Assembly: GCF_963678635.1 (NCBI RefSeq)
Contig: NC_087065.1
Coordinates: 55,766,397-55,830,396 of the forward strand
DNA: 64,000 nt
Direction: 5' to 3'
DNA from: Symsagittifera roscoffensis
Lineage: Eukaryota > Xenacoelomorpha > Acoela > Convolutidae
Position numbers and translations under genes: made by a program. Within the stretch, counting starts at the first letter, position 1. Every line of letters begins with the position of its first letter. Below, one piece after another: positions 14,041 through 25,000 of the stretch. Under the pieces are notes generated by a model that did not search any database, was not told where the DNA came from, and was given only the letters and a program-made list of their open reading frames with translations.

Positions 14041-14189
14041 GTTCAATACTGAACTGCATATGAACAATTGAAAGCTGAGCTGGAACTCTTATCTCTAGCA
14101 ATGCGGAATTTAAAAGCAACGATTTAACCATTGTCAGCAGAGCCCACGAACAAGTCTCATTGTTTACCCAAATCGGTGGATGTCATCTT

Positions 14190-14650
14190 TTAGTATTTTG
14201 GAAACACAAAACCGATTATTTTCAATATTTGGAGTCATTGAGTTGAGAGTGTATGGAAATACAACACATAGCATATCGCCAAATTAGGCCAGCATTTTGG
14301 ATTGCATCAATCTCAAATACTGATTTCGGAAACACAACGCCGAAAAAATTCAGTAATTGTAGTCATCGGGTTTAGAGTGTATGAAAACACAAGACAAAAC
14401 AGCATATCGCAAAAATAGACCAGTGTTTGGGATTCCATCGATCCCAAATACTGGTCATTATTTGGGATGGATAGAATCCTAAAACTGGAACAATATGGAA
14501 TAAAATATTTATTTGGAGAGTGATTAGAAACCCAACACATAGCAAATTGTCAATTTAGTTCAATATTTGGGTTTTCATCGATCTTAAATACTGGTCAGTA
14601 ATTGGGATTCCATTAATCCCAAACACTGATCTAGTAAATTTTTATTCTGG
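14190..14650. repeat. tandem repeat of ~125-140 nt, three diverged copies
   Basis: Three successive blocks share a gaaacacaacacatagcatatcgcc-like word followed by a gggattccatcgatccc hairpin and aatactggtc. The blocks are spaced roughly 124 and 140 nt. Each hairpin has a 7-8 bp stem (TTTGGGAT with ATCCCAAA). No coding potential is seen. Confidence 0.65.
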
Positions 14651-14711
14651 TGGAAACAAATCATGTAATAAAAAGATATAATTTTAAACGCTACTACATA
14701 CATACATATAT

Positions 14712-14945
14712 GTAAACGGAATCCGCAAACAAAATGCGGATTCCACTAACTGTTTCGGATTCCGCAAATACGGTTGCGGATTCCGCAAATTCGTCTATTT
14801 TTGGAGCGATTTTGAGCGGAACAGTGTTTTAAGTATTTGTTTGTGGAATCCATAACAGCAGAGTAGATCAAAAAAATGGCAATGATACGGATTCTGCGAC
14901 CAAATCTGATTTTGACCTGTTGTGGAATCCGCATACAATGCACAG
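14712..14945. repeat. outlying GCGGATTCCGC-type motif cluster
   Basis: Words cggaatccgcaa, tgcggattcc, ttccgcaaatac and ttgcggattccgcaa recur here, outside the 4 kb repeats. The same motif ends each 4 kb copy, so this may be a decayed fragment of a further copy or a shared mobile component. Confidence 0.6.
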
Positions 14946-15903
14946 AATGCACAGCTTGGCCTCGTAATGGAAAATTGTTTTAAGCTACTGAAAATGTGGC
15001 CTTCAAAGTTGAATCTCTGAAAATCGAAATTGGGCGGGGGGGGGGGGGGGAAATAGGTAACAAGATCCCATCTTTGTAACGAACTTTCCATTTTGCAATA
15101 GGGATATATTTAAAAAAAATATTCATGTTATTGTAATTTTTTGATACTTGTATTTGTGAAGTCATTAGATGTTCATTCCAAAACTACCCAAGGCATGCAG
15201 TTTTTGTTCTATATGGATGTGATCCTAAGTCTTATTGCTTTACTTTCATAGAAAAAAAAACTTTACATAAATTCAATTCATTGTAACATCAACTATAATA
15301 AATGCATAATAGATAACTTTATAGTTTCTAGAAATAAGTGTAAATAGTTATTTTTGTAATTCGAGTAATGGTTTTGACTTTTCGATTGAAAAAAATTTTC
15401 GAGCTTGCAACACCGTCTCAACATTTGGGATACAAATCAAAGCTTTAATTCTAAAAAGGCGCTAACAAATTTTCTAAGTAACGTTTCATCGTTAGCGAAT
15501 TAGAAATAATGTTGGAACTTTTTGTTTTCTATCAGTTGAAGACGCTGACCGCCAAAGAGGCTTCCATGGACAGCAAAAAAAATAACAGTTTTAATGGAAA
15601 GTAAAAGCCAATATTTTGGAAACGGGTAGATTTCTATTCGTGTCAAATTCGCTTGCCCCAAATCAAGTTATATTGATAAACTCAACTGAAAATAGAGATA
15701 TGTCGTAATAAAATCCTTTTTCTTGCATTTGAGGTGCCCAAAACTTCCAAAAAAAACGTTGGTCAAATTTTTTTAGTACAAGTTTTACGGAAAACCATGA
15801 ATTTCGGGCTTGACAGAAATTATTTAGATATATTGGAATGTTGAGAGACTGATGGCCGGGTCATTACAATAGATGTTTATAATGATTGTATAATTATCTG
15901 TCT
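14946..15903. other. unannotated stretch downstream of the calpain gene
   Basis: No gene is seen. A G homopolymer of 15 nt lies at 15,036-15,050. On the minus strand this is the region just 3' of the calpain stop codon. I do not find a canonical AATAAA within the first 100 nt; a tataaa-like word (attataaac) is the nearest candidate. Confidence 0.4.
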
Positions 15904-16039
15904 CTACATGATCAGTGCTGCCATCACCAGTTTCTCTCCTGTTGGGTCCTCGCGACATGCGCCCATGACAGCCTTGAACTTACACACTATGGTGACAAAG
16001 TCCATGAAGGACACGGTACATGTGTCCTCGATGCCATGT
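15904..16039 (-). CDS. calpain last exon, C-terminal EF-hand
   Basis: The acceptor tttgtttgcag|A completes the Arg codon left open by the previous exon (AG+A). It codes for HGIEDTCTVSFMDFVTIVC, then KFKAVMGACREDPTGEK, and stops at TAG (15,904-15,906). The pattern Thr/Ile-x-Phe-x-Asp-Phe-Val followed by K/R-hydrophobic-K/E matches the last EF-hands of calpain PEF domains. The tail after DPTGE is shorter and lacks the usual Trp. Confidence 0.8.
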
Positions 16040-19000
16040 CTGCAAACAAAAAATACCAGTTGATACTTAAAAATACGTTAGGTGGTGAAATGATTAAGGT
16101 CAGCGCCTTATAAAGGAAATGTCGGGAGTTTGAGATCCTCCATGAGAAGTGCTCAATGCTTGAGAGAGGGGCAAAGTAACCATCCCTCAAAAATAACCAG
16201 CAAATTTGCATGCAGAACTTAAGAAAGAGCATGAATCAAAAAAGGCTCTAAGATTAAAAATATGCAGAAAGTATTGGTCGTATTTGAGTGTTAAATTTGG
16301 TGGAAAAAAATATTTCTAAAGTTCTTACATCACTTCTACTTTGTGGTTATGCTTTTCTCTGTCCAACTGGTTTTCCTAATCAATTTCCTAATCAAATTGT
16401 TGCTAAAATCTTGAGTACAAAATAGGCTTCTCTGTCGTATTTCGCAAAATTACGCGGTAGTTTAAACCTCATCAAAACACAAAAAAGCACAGCTCGAACA
16501 CGCAATTTAATAAGTTTGCATCTGATTTTATACGCTCTTGGTAATCAAATTTTGGATGAATGAATGCATCCGATAAATTGTCTTGCAGGCCACTTCTGCA
16601 GGAGGAAAAAAGGAGCGAAATTTGCCAAAACTGAACTTACCGGAATCCTGATTCACTAGGTTTTTATTATTAGAAGACTCCAAAAACCCTGTGAGTCTGA
16701 ATCTGTAAAAGTATTTGGTGAACATTGAAAGTTAAGCCGGCAATGGACTCAAAAAAAAATTTAAATGATTATTAACGCTTTCAAATTTGTCAGTCTTCAA
16801 AAATTTCAAGAAAAATTGATTATAATTGATTAAAAATGGATTAAACGCTTCTGTTTTTCAAAACAAAAAAACATTAGGTTTGATTAAAATCGATTGTAAT
16901 CATTTTTTTCAAATTTTTGAAAATTATAAACCAGTTTGGTTGATCAAAATACTTTTTAATCGATTATAATCCATTATTTTTCAAAAAAAGTCATCTTTTC
17001 ATTTTGTTTTATATTAATGTGGGCTTTGTAATTTTAGTTGGTATCAAATTTTTTTCAGTTTTTTTTCAATTCGGTTTTTTTTAACTTTTAACAAAAAAGG
17101 CTTAAAATTGAAGAAACATGATAAAAAACGTCTTGTCATTATTATTACTAGGTTAAGTCGACGTCTGTCCAGGGTAGCGGCCATTTAGCCGATGGACTTT
17201 AGGCCAAAAAAAAACATGACAAGTCAGGCCGAAAATAAAAATAATCAATGGGATACCTTGGTCGGTTACCTTAACTTTACGTCATTTTTTTACTGGGTTA
17301 CCTTGCTCAGTACATCTTGGGCCTTTTACTGGGGCCTTCCAGCTTTTACTGGGGCCTTCGGGGAATTTTACTTCAATTTCAATGGTTTGGAGTGGCAGTT
17401 TCAATAGTAAATGGTGTTCACGATTAAAGAAGACTTCGTAAAACCAGTGTTTTTGAGCTTTACTGTACTGAAGTACTGAACTATGCATCCTATTAAAAAG
17501 ATGAAAAGTTTTTTTTTTGTTTTTTGAAACATTTACCATTTTTAGCGCCCGACCATAGTGTTTTTTGATCCATACCAAATTGAAGCGCTACCTCCAGAGA
17601 AACTATTTCAGTATAATTTTTTTTTAAAATTAAAATTCCGGAAGTTACCTAAGCTTGAAATTTTTGAAAACTGGAGGAGTTTGGGTGACAAAATTATATT
17701 TTTAGTATTTCAACCGAGGGTTGTTATTAATTAATAATTATACACGTAAAAATTTCAATCTGGGGAGAGGAAGGAGGTGGCGTGTTGTGATGGGAGGCGG
17801 AGTGGTTGTGTTGGGAGTGGGGGGACGTGGAAGGTTGGTGGTTTTTTTTCAACCTGGAAGAGGTAGTAATTTCAACCTGGGGGGTAGTGATTGTGTTGAG
17901 AGTGGGGGGGGGGCGTGGACAGTTGGTGGTTTGAACAAATTAAACTATCGTATTTGGCCATTGGGGTGATGCACCTTCAGGTGACATGTGGGTGTAGGTA
18001 GGATGCACCTTCAGGTGACTGGTGGGTGTACAGATGATGCACCTTCAGGTGACAAGTGGGTGCAGGTAAAATTCACCTGCAGGTGAAAGATGGTTCAGAT
18101 AATGATGCTTGTTCTGGATATCTTTTCATTTTAGATTCGATTGTATCATCTACAATATTTGATTGTGTCATCTGTATCATTCAGTTTGATTGTCATCATC
18201 TACACAATTTTCCAAGAGTTAGACAAGTTTTAGAATATAACCTCTGTATAGGAGTAATGGTTATAGTGAAAACTTTTATAAAGGTCTAATCGGAAAAAAG
18301 GTCAATAATAATGGACCCTTTTGTTATGCGACTGTTCGTGCACAGATTGACTAGGGCCATACCAACGCTACTTATTTTTTGCGCTGACATGTTTTAATGC
18401 AGTTTATGACTTGAAAAGTCATTTTAAGAAGATTTTCATTTTTTGAGTTTCAAAAAAAAAACAAGCGGGAACTGGAAAAGAGTCTGAATTTTTTCTTCAC
18501 ATTGTCCGATTTTTACAAAAATGGGTATGCGGATTAATTAGGCTAAGACAATGATACTTGGCCTCCATACGTAACCTTAAAAAACCTCTCGTTACACTGT
18601 AAAATCGATGCTAATGTGAGGTGGGGGTTAGGAAAAAGAGACAAATTCTGATACTAGTATTGCTGTTTTGACAAGGGACCGCGTTTTAACATTTGTGTCG
18701 ATTGTCATGCCCCTCTAAAAGCATATAGTTTAAAAAGCATATGATTCAATTTTTGTTTTCCTACAATTGCAATTTTTATCAGCGTGCGATTAGGCGAGTG
18801 TGAAAACTTAACACGTCAAGTAGTTTTGCAAGTATTAGGCTAATTTGTTTTTCATCTGAATGCACACCAAATGCACATGCAAGCCGCTACACCCAGTTTT
18901 CACAATCGAAATTCGTTCGGATTAAATATGCTAAATAACGTAATTGCTCGTCTCTTTGATGTACTTTTCCCCGCCAATATAACCTTTTCAAATAAGCACA

Positions 19001-22000
19001 GAGTTTGCCTTTGTTTTGTTACTATGTGCTACGCAAAAGTATATAGCTATCAATTTGTTTTATACATTAAGAAACCATTATCTAGAAAAAATCAAGTTTG
19101 TAAAGTTTCGAAATAATGTTTGATGCATATCATTCTGTTGTTTGTTAAAACTAATTAAAAAAACTATCGGTTAACAGTCAAGTTTGAAAAGTTTCAAATC
19201 ACTATTTGATGCGTATCATATGTGTGTCGATTGGCATGCCCCTGTAAAAGCATATAGTTTGAAGACTCATACTCATAGTGGCACATTGATAAGTTTTTAG
19301 ATATGTGTCCCTTTGTGTGCCCCTGTGAGTGTCTGAAAACCATTCCCTATGTGTGCCCCTGTGAGTGTCTGAAATTGCTTCCCTATGTGTATCCCTGTGA
19401 GTGTTTGAACAAACGTCCCTATAAGTGTCCCTGTGAGTGTCCAAATATGTTTCCCTTTGTGTGTCCCTGTGAATGTCTGAATATGTGTCCCTACACGTGA
19501 CCCTGTGAGTGTCTGATTATGAGTCTATTTTTGTGCCCCTTTGGTTGTCTGATTATGTGTCACTATGTGTGCCCCTGTCATTGTGTGAATACGTGTCTCT
19601 GTGCGCCCTTGTGAGTGTCTGAATAAACGTCCCTATGTGTGCCGCTGTGAGTGTCTGAATATGTCTCCCTTTGTGTTCCCCTGTGAATGCCTGAATGTAA
19701 GTCCCTATAAGTGCCCCTGTGAGTGTCTGAGTATGTGTACCTATGTGTGCATCTATGATCGTCTGAGTATGTGCCCCTATGATTGTCGGAGGGTGAGTGT
19801 GTCCCTGAGGTTCTATTTTTTAGGTGGGAGGCATGATGTGTTTGCTAGTTTTTAAAATAATTTTCTCAAATTTTTTAATTTCATTTTGCTTCTTCTGTTT
19901 ATGTCTCAACCACCTGAAGGTGGATCCTACAGACAGCCAACTGTCACCTGAAGGTGCATCATTCCTACAGTCAACTGTCGCCTGAAGCTGCATCCTACCT
20001 ACATCTACCTGTCACCTGAAAGTGCATCCTGCCTACGCCCATCTGTCGACTGGAGGTGTACCCTACTTGATACAAACAGTAATCGTTTGAAATCGGCTGA
20101 CTGGCTAAAAGTGCGTGAATAAGAGGAACTGATAAACTAAAAGAAACTGTAATTTTGTACTTACAGCTTAAACTTAATATAAATCTGGTTTTACTGTGTA
20201 CCCATGCAGACTAGCTAACTTATAACCCATCATAATTGATTTTTTATGAGGGAATAATTTGATAAAAAATGAACTATAATCTATTATAGTAGATTATAGT
20301 AGGTTATAACCGATTATAAGAAATTATAAAAGATTTTCGAAAAAAAATAATGATCAATTATAATTGATTATAATTTATTATAATGTCACGAAAAATTTTA
20401 TCATTGAAATGGATTATAAATTGCTTAAACGTCTAAAAACACACAATTAATTTAAATAATGGAATGGATTAAAACACGTTCACATATTCAGTACTGGTTT
20501 CGCGTCAGAAGCAGCCTCCGCTGAGTCTATGAGTCAAAAATCAATCTGATCCCAAGTTACCTACTTGAGTTTGAATGGCGTGAGCGAAACGGACTGTACG
20601 ATATTGAAGCATTCCTAAAATTTCGTACCAATCTGAATCAATTTGACAATATGCAGGTATTTTTTTCTGTTGTTAGAGTTTTCATCATTTTCGAAGTCAG
20701 ATTTGGAACCTACTCTATGAAAAAACAATGAAAAAGTGTTCAAATTGTTGTCGAAAACCGGGACATGCTAAAAAAATTGGCCCCATGTTTTTGGCATTGT
20801 TGAATATGTATAAAAAATTTTCATGTGGTGACTTTTTTGATAACGGAATAGTAATATCTTTAATATATTGATACCAACCTTTTAAAGAAAGGATAGAATT
20901 TTTGTGCGCGGTGTGGTTATTGTTGTCAGACAAAATTCAACTTTTTACTTGTCATTTTTGAACGGAGTATAGGCATATTTTTTTGAACTTTAGCTAGGCT
21001 TAAACTACATCACTTTGCCTGCTGTACTTTATTAAGGATCTCAGAATGATCTGAAAATTTTGTAAGAATCTGACAATTGTTCAATTTTTTGAAACTTCAT
21101 CAATTTTACTTATAAAATAGACTTTTTAACAGGTATTCCCTTATTTGTAAAAAACGGTAAAATTTTTCAGTCCTTCGACTTTGCTTTGATACAAAAAGTT
21201 TTGGTAGAGTTTGTTTAATTTTTTTGGATTTGATTTAAAAAAGAAAGAAAATTTTATAGAAGGAGAAATGGCAACTGAATGAGGTTATGCCAATTTTCGT
21301 TTCTAATTAGTGAAGTGGTTATAACAATAATCCGTAAAGTACTGAATAGTTTAGGTTACCTGGCAACTGCCATTCCCAGAATTTTTCTCGGAACAAATAT
21401 CTTCATCTGCGACAGAGCCTTCTCCAATTCCAATGACGTCATATTATTTGCCTCCTTTTCCGCACAGTTAGCCAAGAAAACTCTCTCGCACTTTTGTAAG
21501 AATCGGTGAACGTTCAAAAACTCCTAGAGAAAAATCACTCATTCAAGCAAATATAAGGAAGACACTATACCATCGCTTTTGAACTAGAAAAAAATTATAA
21601 CTCAGTTGTTATTTTTTAAGACAAGTTTTTGACAGAGAATTTTCAAGTTTAAAAAGAGTTCGAGGTGTTCGAATTGTAGATGAATTTTTACCTGTCTCTA
21701 AAAATCTGTTTTAAATAAGTTTTTACTTGCCTGAAAATCAAGATGACCGCTTCCATCTACGTCGAAAAGGGCCATCACGGCATATGCGTTGTCCATTTCG
21801 GGGAACTCGCTACCAATTTTGCTCATGCTTTCCATCAGCTCAAGCAGCTCCTGATAATCATCATATGACGTCGAAGTGACCAGTTAAAAGTTACATTCAC
21901 TAATTAGATCAAGTGCATTTTAAAGTGCGTTTTGAGTAAATGAAGTCAAAAAAAAATCAGGAAAAAAAAACAGAAAAAAATTTGTTATTTTTTGTAAAAA

Positions 22001-25000
22001 TAGACCTATCGATCTGTAGTTTTGGGTATTATTGATTGTTTCGCGAGCAATTTAGAAATGCTGGCAGATTATGTTATGGAAATTGAAAAACTCTTGAATG
22101 ATTTCTCAAATGGATTTGATTTCTGTTCAACTGTCAAAATTAGGAGGTTATCAAAAAGTTTTCTTCAAAATTTTAATACATTTTTTGTTGACTTGTGGTG
22201 TAAGGATTGTTTTAGCTGCTAACGTATGACAAGCATCAACCATAGTAAGCCTCGAATCATCAACCTTATGATTACGAGGCGGGGTTGTTAGCCATTTCGC
22301 CTTCTTTTGCTTGAATAGTACTAAATTTATAAATTATTTATTTATGTTTTATTTTAGTTTGTCATCCTAGTCACCACTTTCCTCTACAGAAACTACGCCG
22401 TCTTCGCCAGCCAACTGGTCAAATTTGTTCTTCAGCTCCAAAATATCTGCCGGGTTTTCTGAGTCGAACTTCGACATTTGTTTTACTCGGCCTCCTTTCA
22501 TTCTGAGAGCCGATCTCATTTCTCCGCCATCTGTGTGGTTGCTAGGAAAGTCGGTGATCACTCTCAGGTAGAATTCACCCTTTTTGTCTGCCGTCTCAGT
22601 GCTAAAAGTATCGTATAAAGTTAACCGAAATAAATCGCATTCAAATCATTCATCTTTTTCGATCATCCAGTTTGATTTGATATGATTTGCATAACCCACA
22701 ACCAGAAAAAAAACCTCTATTGGATGTAACCTTGTTGTTGCTCCTTTAAAAATTGTTGCTCCTTTAAGTCAAACTGATACCTGGGAACTATACAATATTG
22801 TCCAATCGGCAGCTTAAACGTCTGTGAAACCTCTCTGAAATTGACGAACTTTCCCATGCAAGACTTCGCAATCGGTTTGTGGTCTTCGAAGTATTTAGAC
22901 GACAAGCGGCATCCGTCTTCTATGTAATCTTCCGCATCATCAGTGATCGGGAAGACTGTATAACCGATGGCTAGAGGAGAGTTGTCGAAGCCGCGAAGGG
23001 TTTTGAGCATCAGTGAAATCGTAACAGAACACATGATGTTGTCTTGGCCTGTTTCTGTTATCACAAATCTAAACTGAGGGTTGAGTCCAAACGTCTCCTT
23101 GTCCAAGCTTCCGCCTGCTGACAATCCTTTCACCCAACAGCCGTCAAACTCAGAGACACAACCGGAGTTTATTTTGTTATTACAAATCGCAATCTTGCTA
23201 AACTGGACGCAAAAGTCTTGAAACGAAATCCAGAACTCTCCGTCATCATTGGCTGATCCTACTCCTAGTTTCGCTTTAGTCACGTCTGGAATGGAGTCCC
23301 AGAGATTCGATTTATCGCTCCAGTCGCCGTTCCATTCAAGATTATCTTGGATCGGGTTGCGGAGACGAATCAAAGGGACCGATAGTTCACCATGGCTTAA
23401 TATATCAGTAGAAGTTAGAGCATAGACACGGTTTTTAACCAGCCCTTGGAAAATTTCTCCACTGTCTTCTGACGACGTTGACTCAATCACACACGACATC
23501 AGTTTGCCTTCTTGTACGCCTGTCGCAATCCTTTTGAACAAGTTCTTGTACTGTTTTTTGAGCGTGATCGTTTCCAAAGTGCCGCCTGTCATGTCAATTA
23601 GAACTTCGCCCAGCCTCGCGCCTTTCAAGGCCGAGTAACTGTTGAACAACTTCGCATACGCCTTTTCAACCAAAGCAGGCCACATTTCGCCTTCGTCGTT
23701 CGACTTTGAAAACATTAAATTTCCATCTTTAGTGGGCAGCCTGTCATCTATTATGACTTCGACCCACTTTCCGAACTGCCAAAAATGGAACTGGAATGCA
23801 CCGCAGTAGTTTTTCTTGAAGTTCTGTGTTTTGGGACATACTCTGTTGAAGTTATCTTCGTCGTCGGGCAGTAAGGAAAGCGCAGCTGCCACGTTTGAGT
23901 CTCCTAAATGAGCGAACTATAATTATTATTAGCGTAATGAGTCTATAACCTCACGTTATATGTTTGTTATAACTCGCGCCAAATTTGTTCATAATTACTC
24001 GGGCTAAAACCCAACAACATCAAAATAATTTTTTTTTCAAAACTCTGTAATTATTTACAAAAAGACAGCCTAAGTTTCTTTAAATTTATTTCCTTTTTTT
24101 TGGGGCCTAGGAAGTTAGACGACCGTAAAAAATCTAATTTAGGCGATAACTCTTTTGAAATTTAGACAATAAAAGCCCTGGCCATCGAACTTTTTTGCTT
24201 GATGGACATTTATAGTGCGTTTTTGAAACGCAAAAACTATACAACTGTGACTTTAGAAAAATTCGATCGTCTAATTTGATTGTTGTCTAATTTCCTAAGC
24301 CCTTCTTTACCTACAACTAGTAATTTGAGCTAGAACTTTAAACGCCCCTCCTTCTGAGGATTTCCACCCTCTTGCGACCCAAAAAAGTCTTCAAAATCTC
24401 CCTTCAATACTATTTTACGGCACCTAGTTTCGGTCACCTTCTACATTTTCTTAGAGGCAATTTTGGCTATTGCGCTAGCCCTTTTTTACACTTGCCTTCC
24501 AAAAAGTTTCTCAAATAACTTTTTGACTTGTTTACTCAAAGATATGCGCTTGACCAATATATTGATACTCGACCAATTTGTTGATCATTCGAGTCCCCCT
24601 CGAAATGTCTTTTTTTGATATTCGATTTCTATTTTTGCGAGACCAAGATGATTTTCACTTCAAACTTTGTCAGATGATGAAAAACAATAACTTCAAATTT
24701 AATTCTCAACTTCGGCGTTCGGATAAAGAGACAATAAATTTTCAATTTTTATTTGATAATCCAGCAGTTTTTTTAAAGTGAATACAACTCCAAAGACTCT
24801 AAACAGAACAAAGAGTCTATAAAAAACTCTCGATGCCGCAACTTTTAGGGTTTTGCTCCAACGCACGCAGTCGAGTTTGAGATATTGCCAAATATTTGGC
24901 AAAATCTTTTTTGGTCAATTTTACGTTGGAATACTTTTTACGTTTGATTTTGCACAAAAAATTTATATAAAAAACCAATTCATCTAAATAGTTTTCTTTT

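Larger units (their letters stand above)
10444..14074. repeat. 4 kb tandem repeat, copy 3 (mosaic, deleted end)
   Basis: Third copy. Its 5' part shares variants with copy 2 (cataacatgtag, ccatgacaaatgaatcc, no 397-nt segment). Its 3' part shares variants with copy 1 (gaggaggaagttag, agaaaagttttgcaaa, gattgaattaaaaaaaaggg). The switch lies between about 12,230 and 12,380. Near 13,930 it lacks about 180 nt present in both other copies, between gccaaactgtg and tatagctag. Homology stops at gaacaattgaaag, after which the flank is unrelated. Confidence 0.85.
16040..21359 (-). other. last calpain intron (phase 2, 5.3 kb)
   Basis: Donor GTAACC at 21,359 and acceptor tttgtttgcag ending at 16,040. It carries a foldback-like element (17,968-20,066), G-rich tandem repeats, two AT-dyad clusters and a tRNA-like word. 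About 16,150-16,810 and 20,480-21,350 show nothing I can name. Confidence 0.75.

Noticed and set aside
17721-17969. 82-codon Gly/Arg/Val-rich plus frame
   Set aside because: Explained by a G-rich tandem repeat.
22717-22780. Extension of the large calpain frame to a Gln-rich end (LKEQQFLKEQQQGYIQ)
   Set aside because: It is intron sequence; the CAG|GTATCA donor joins to a much better family match.
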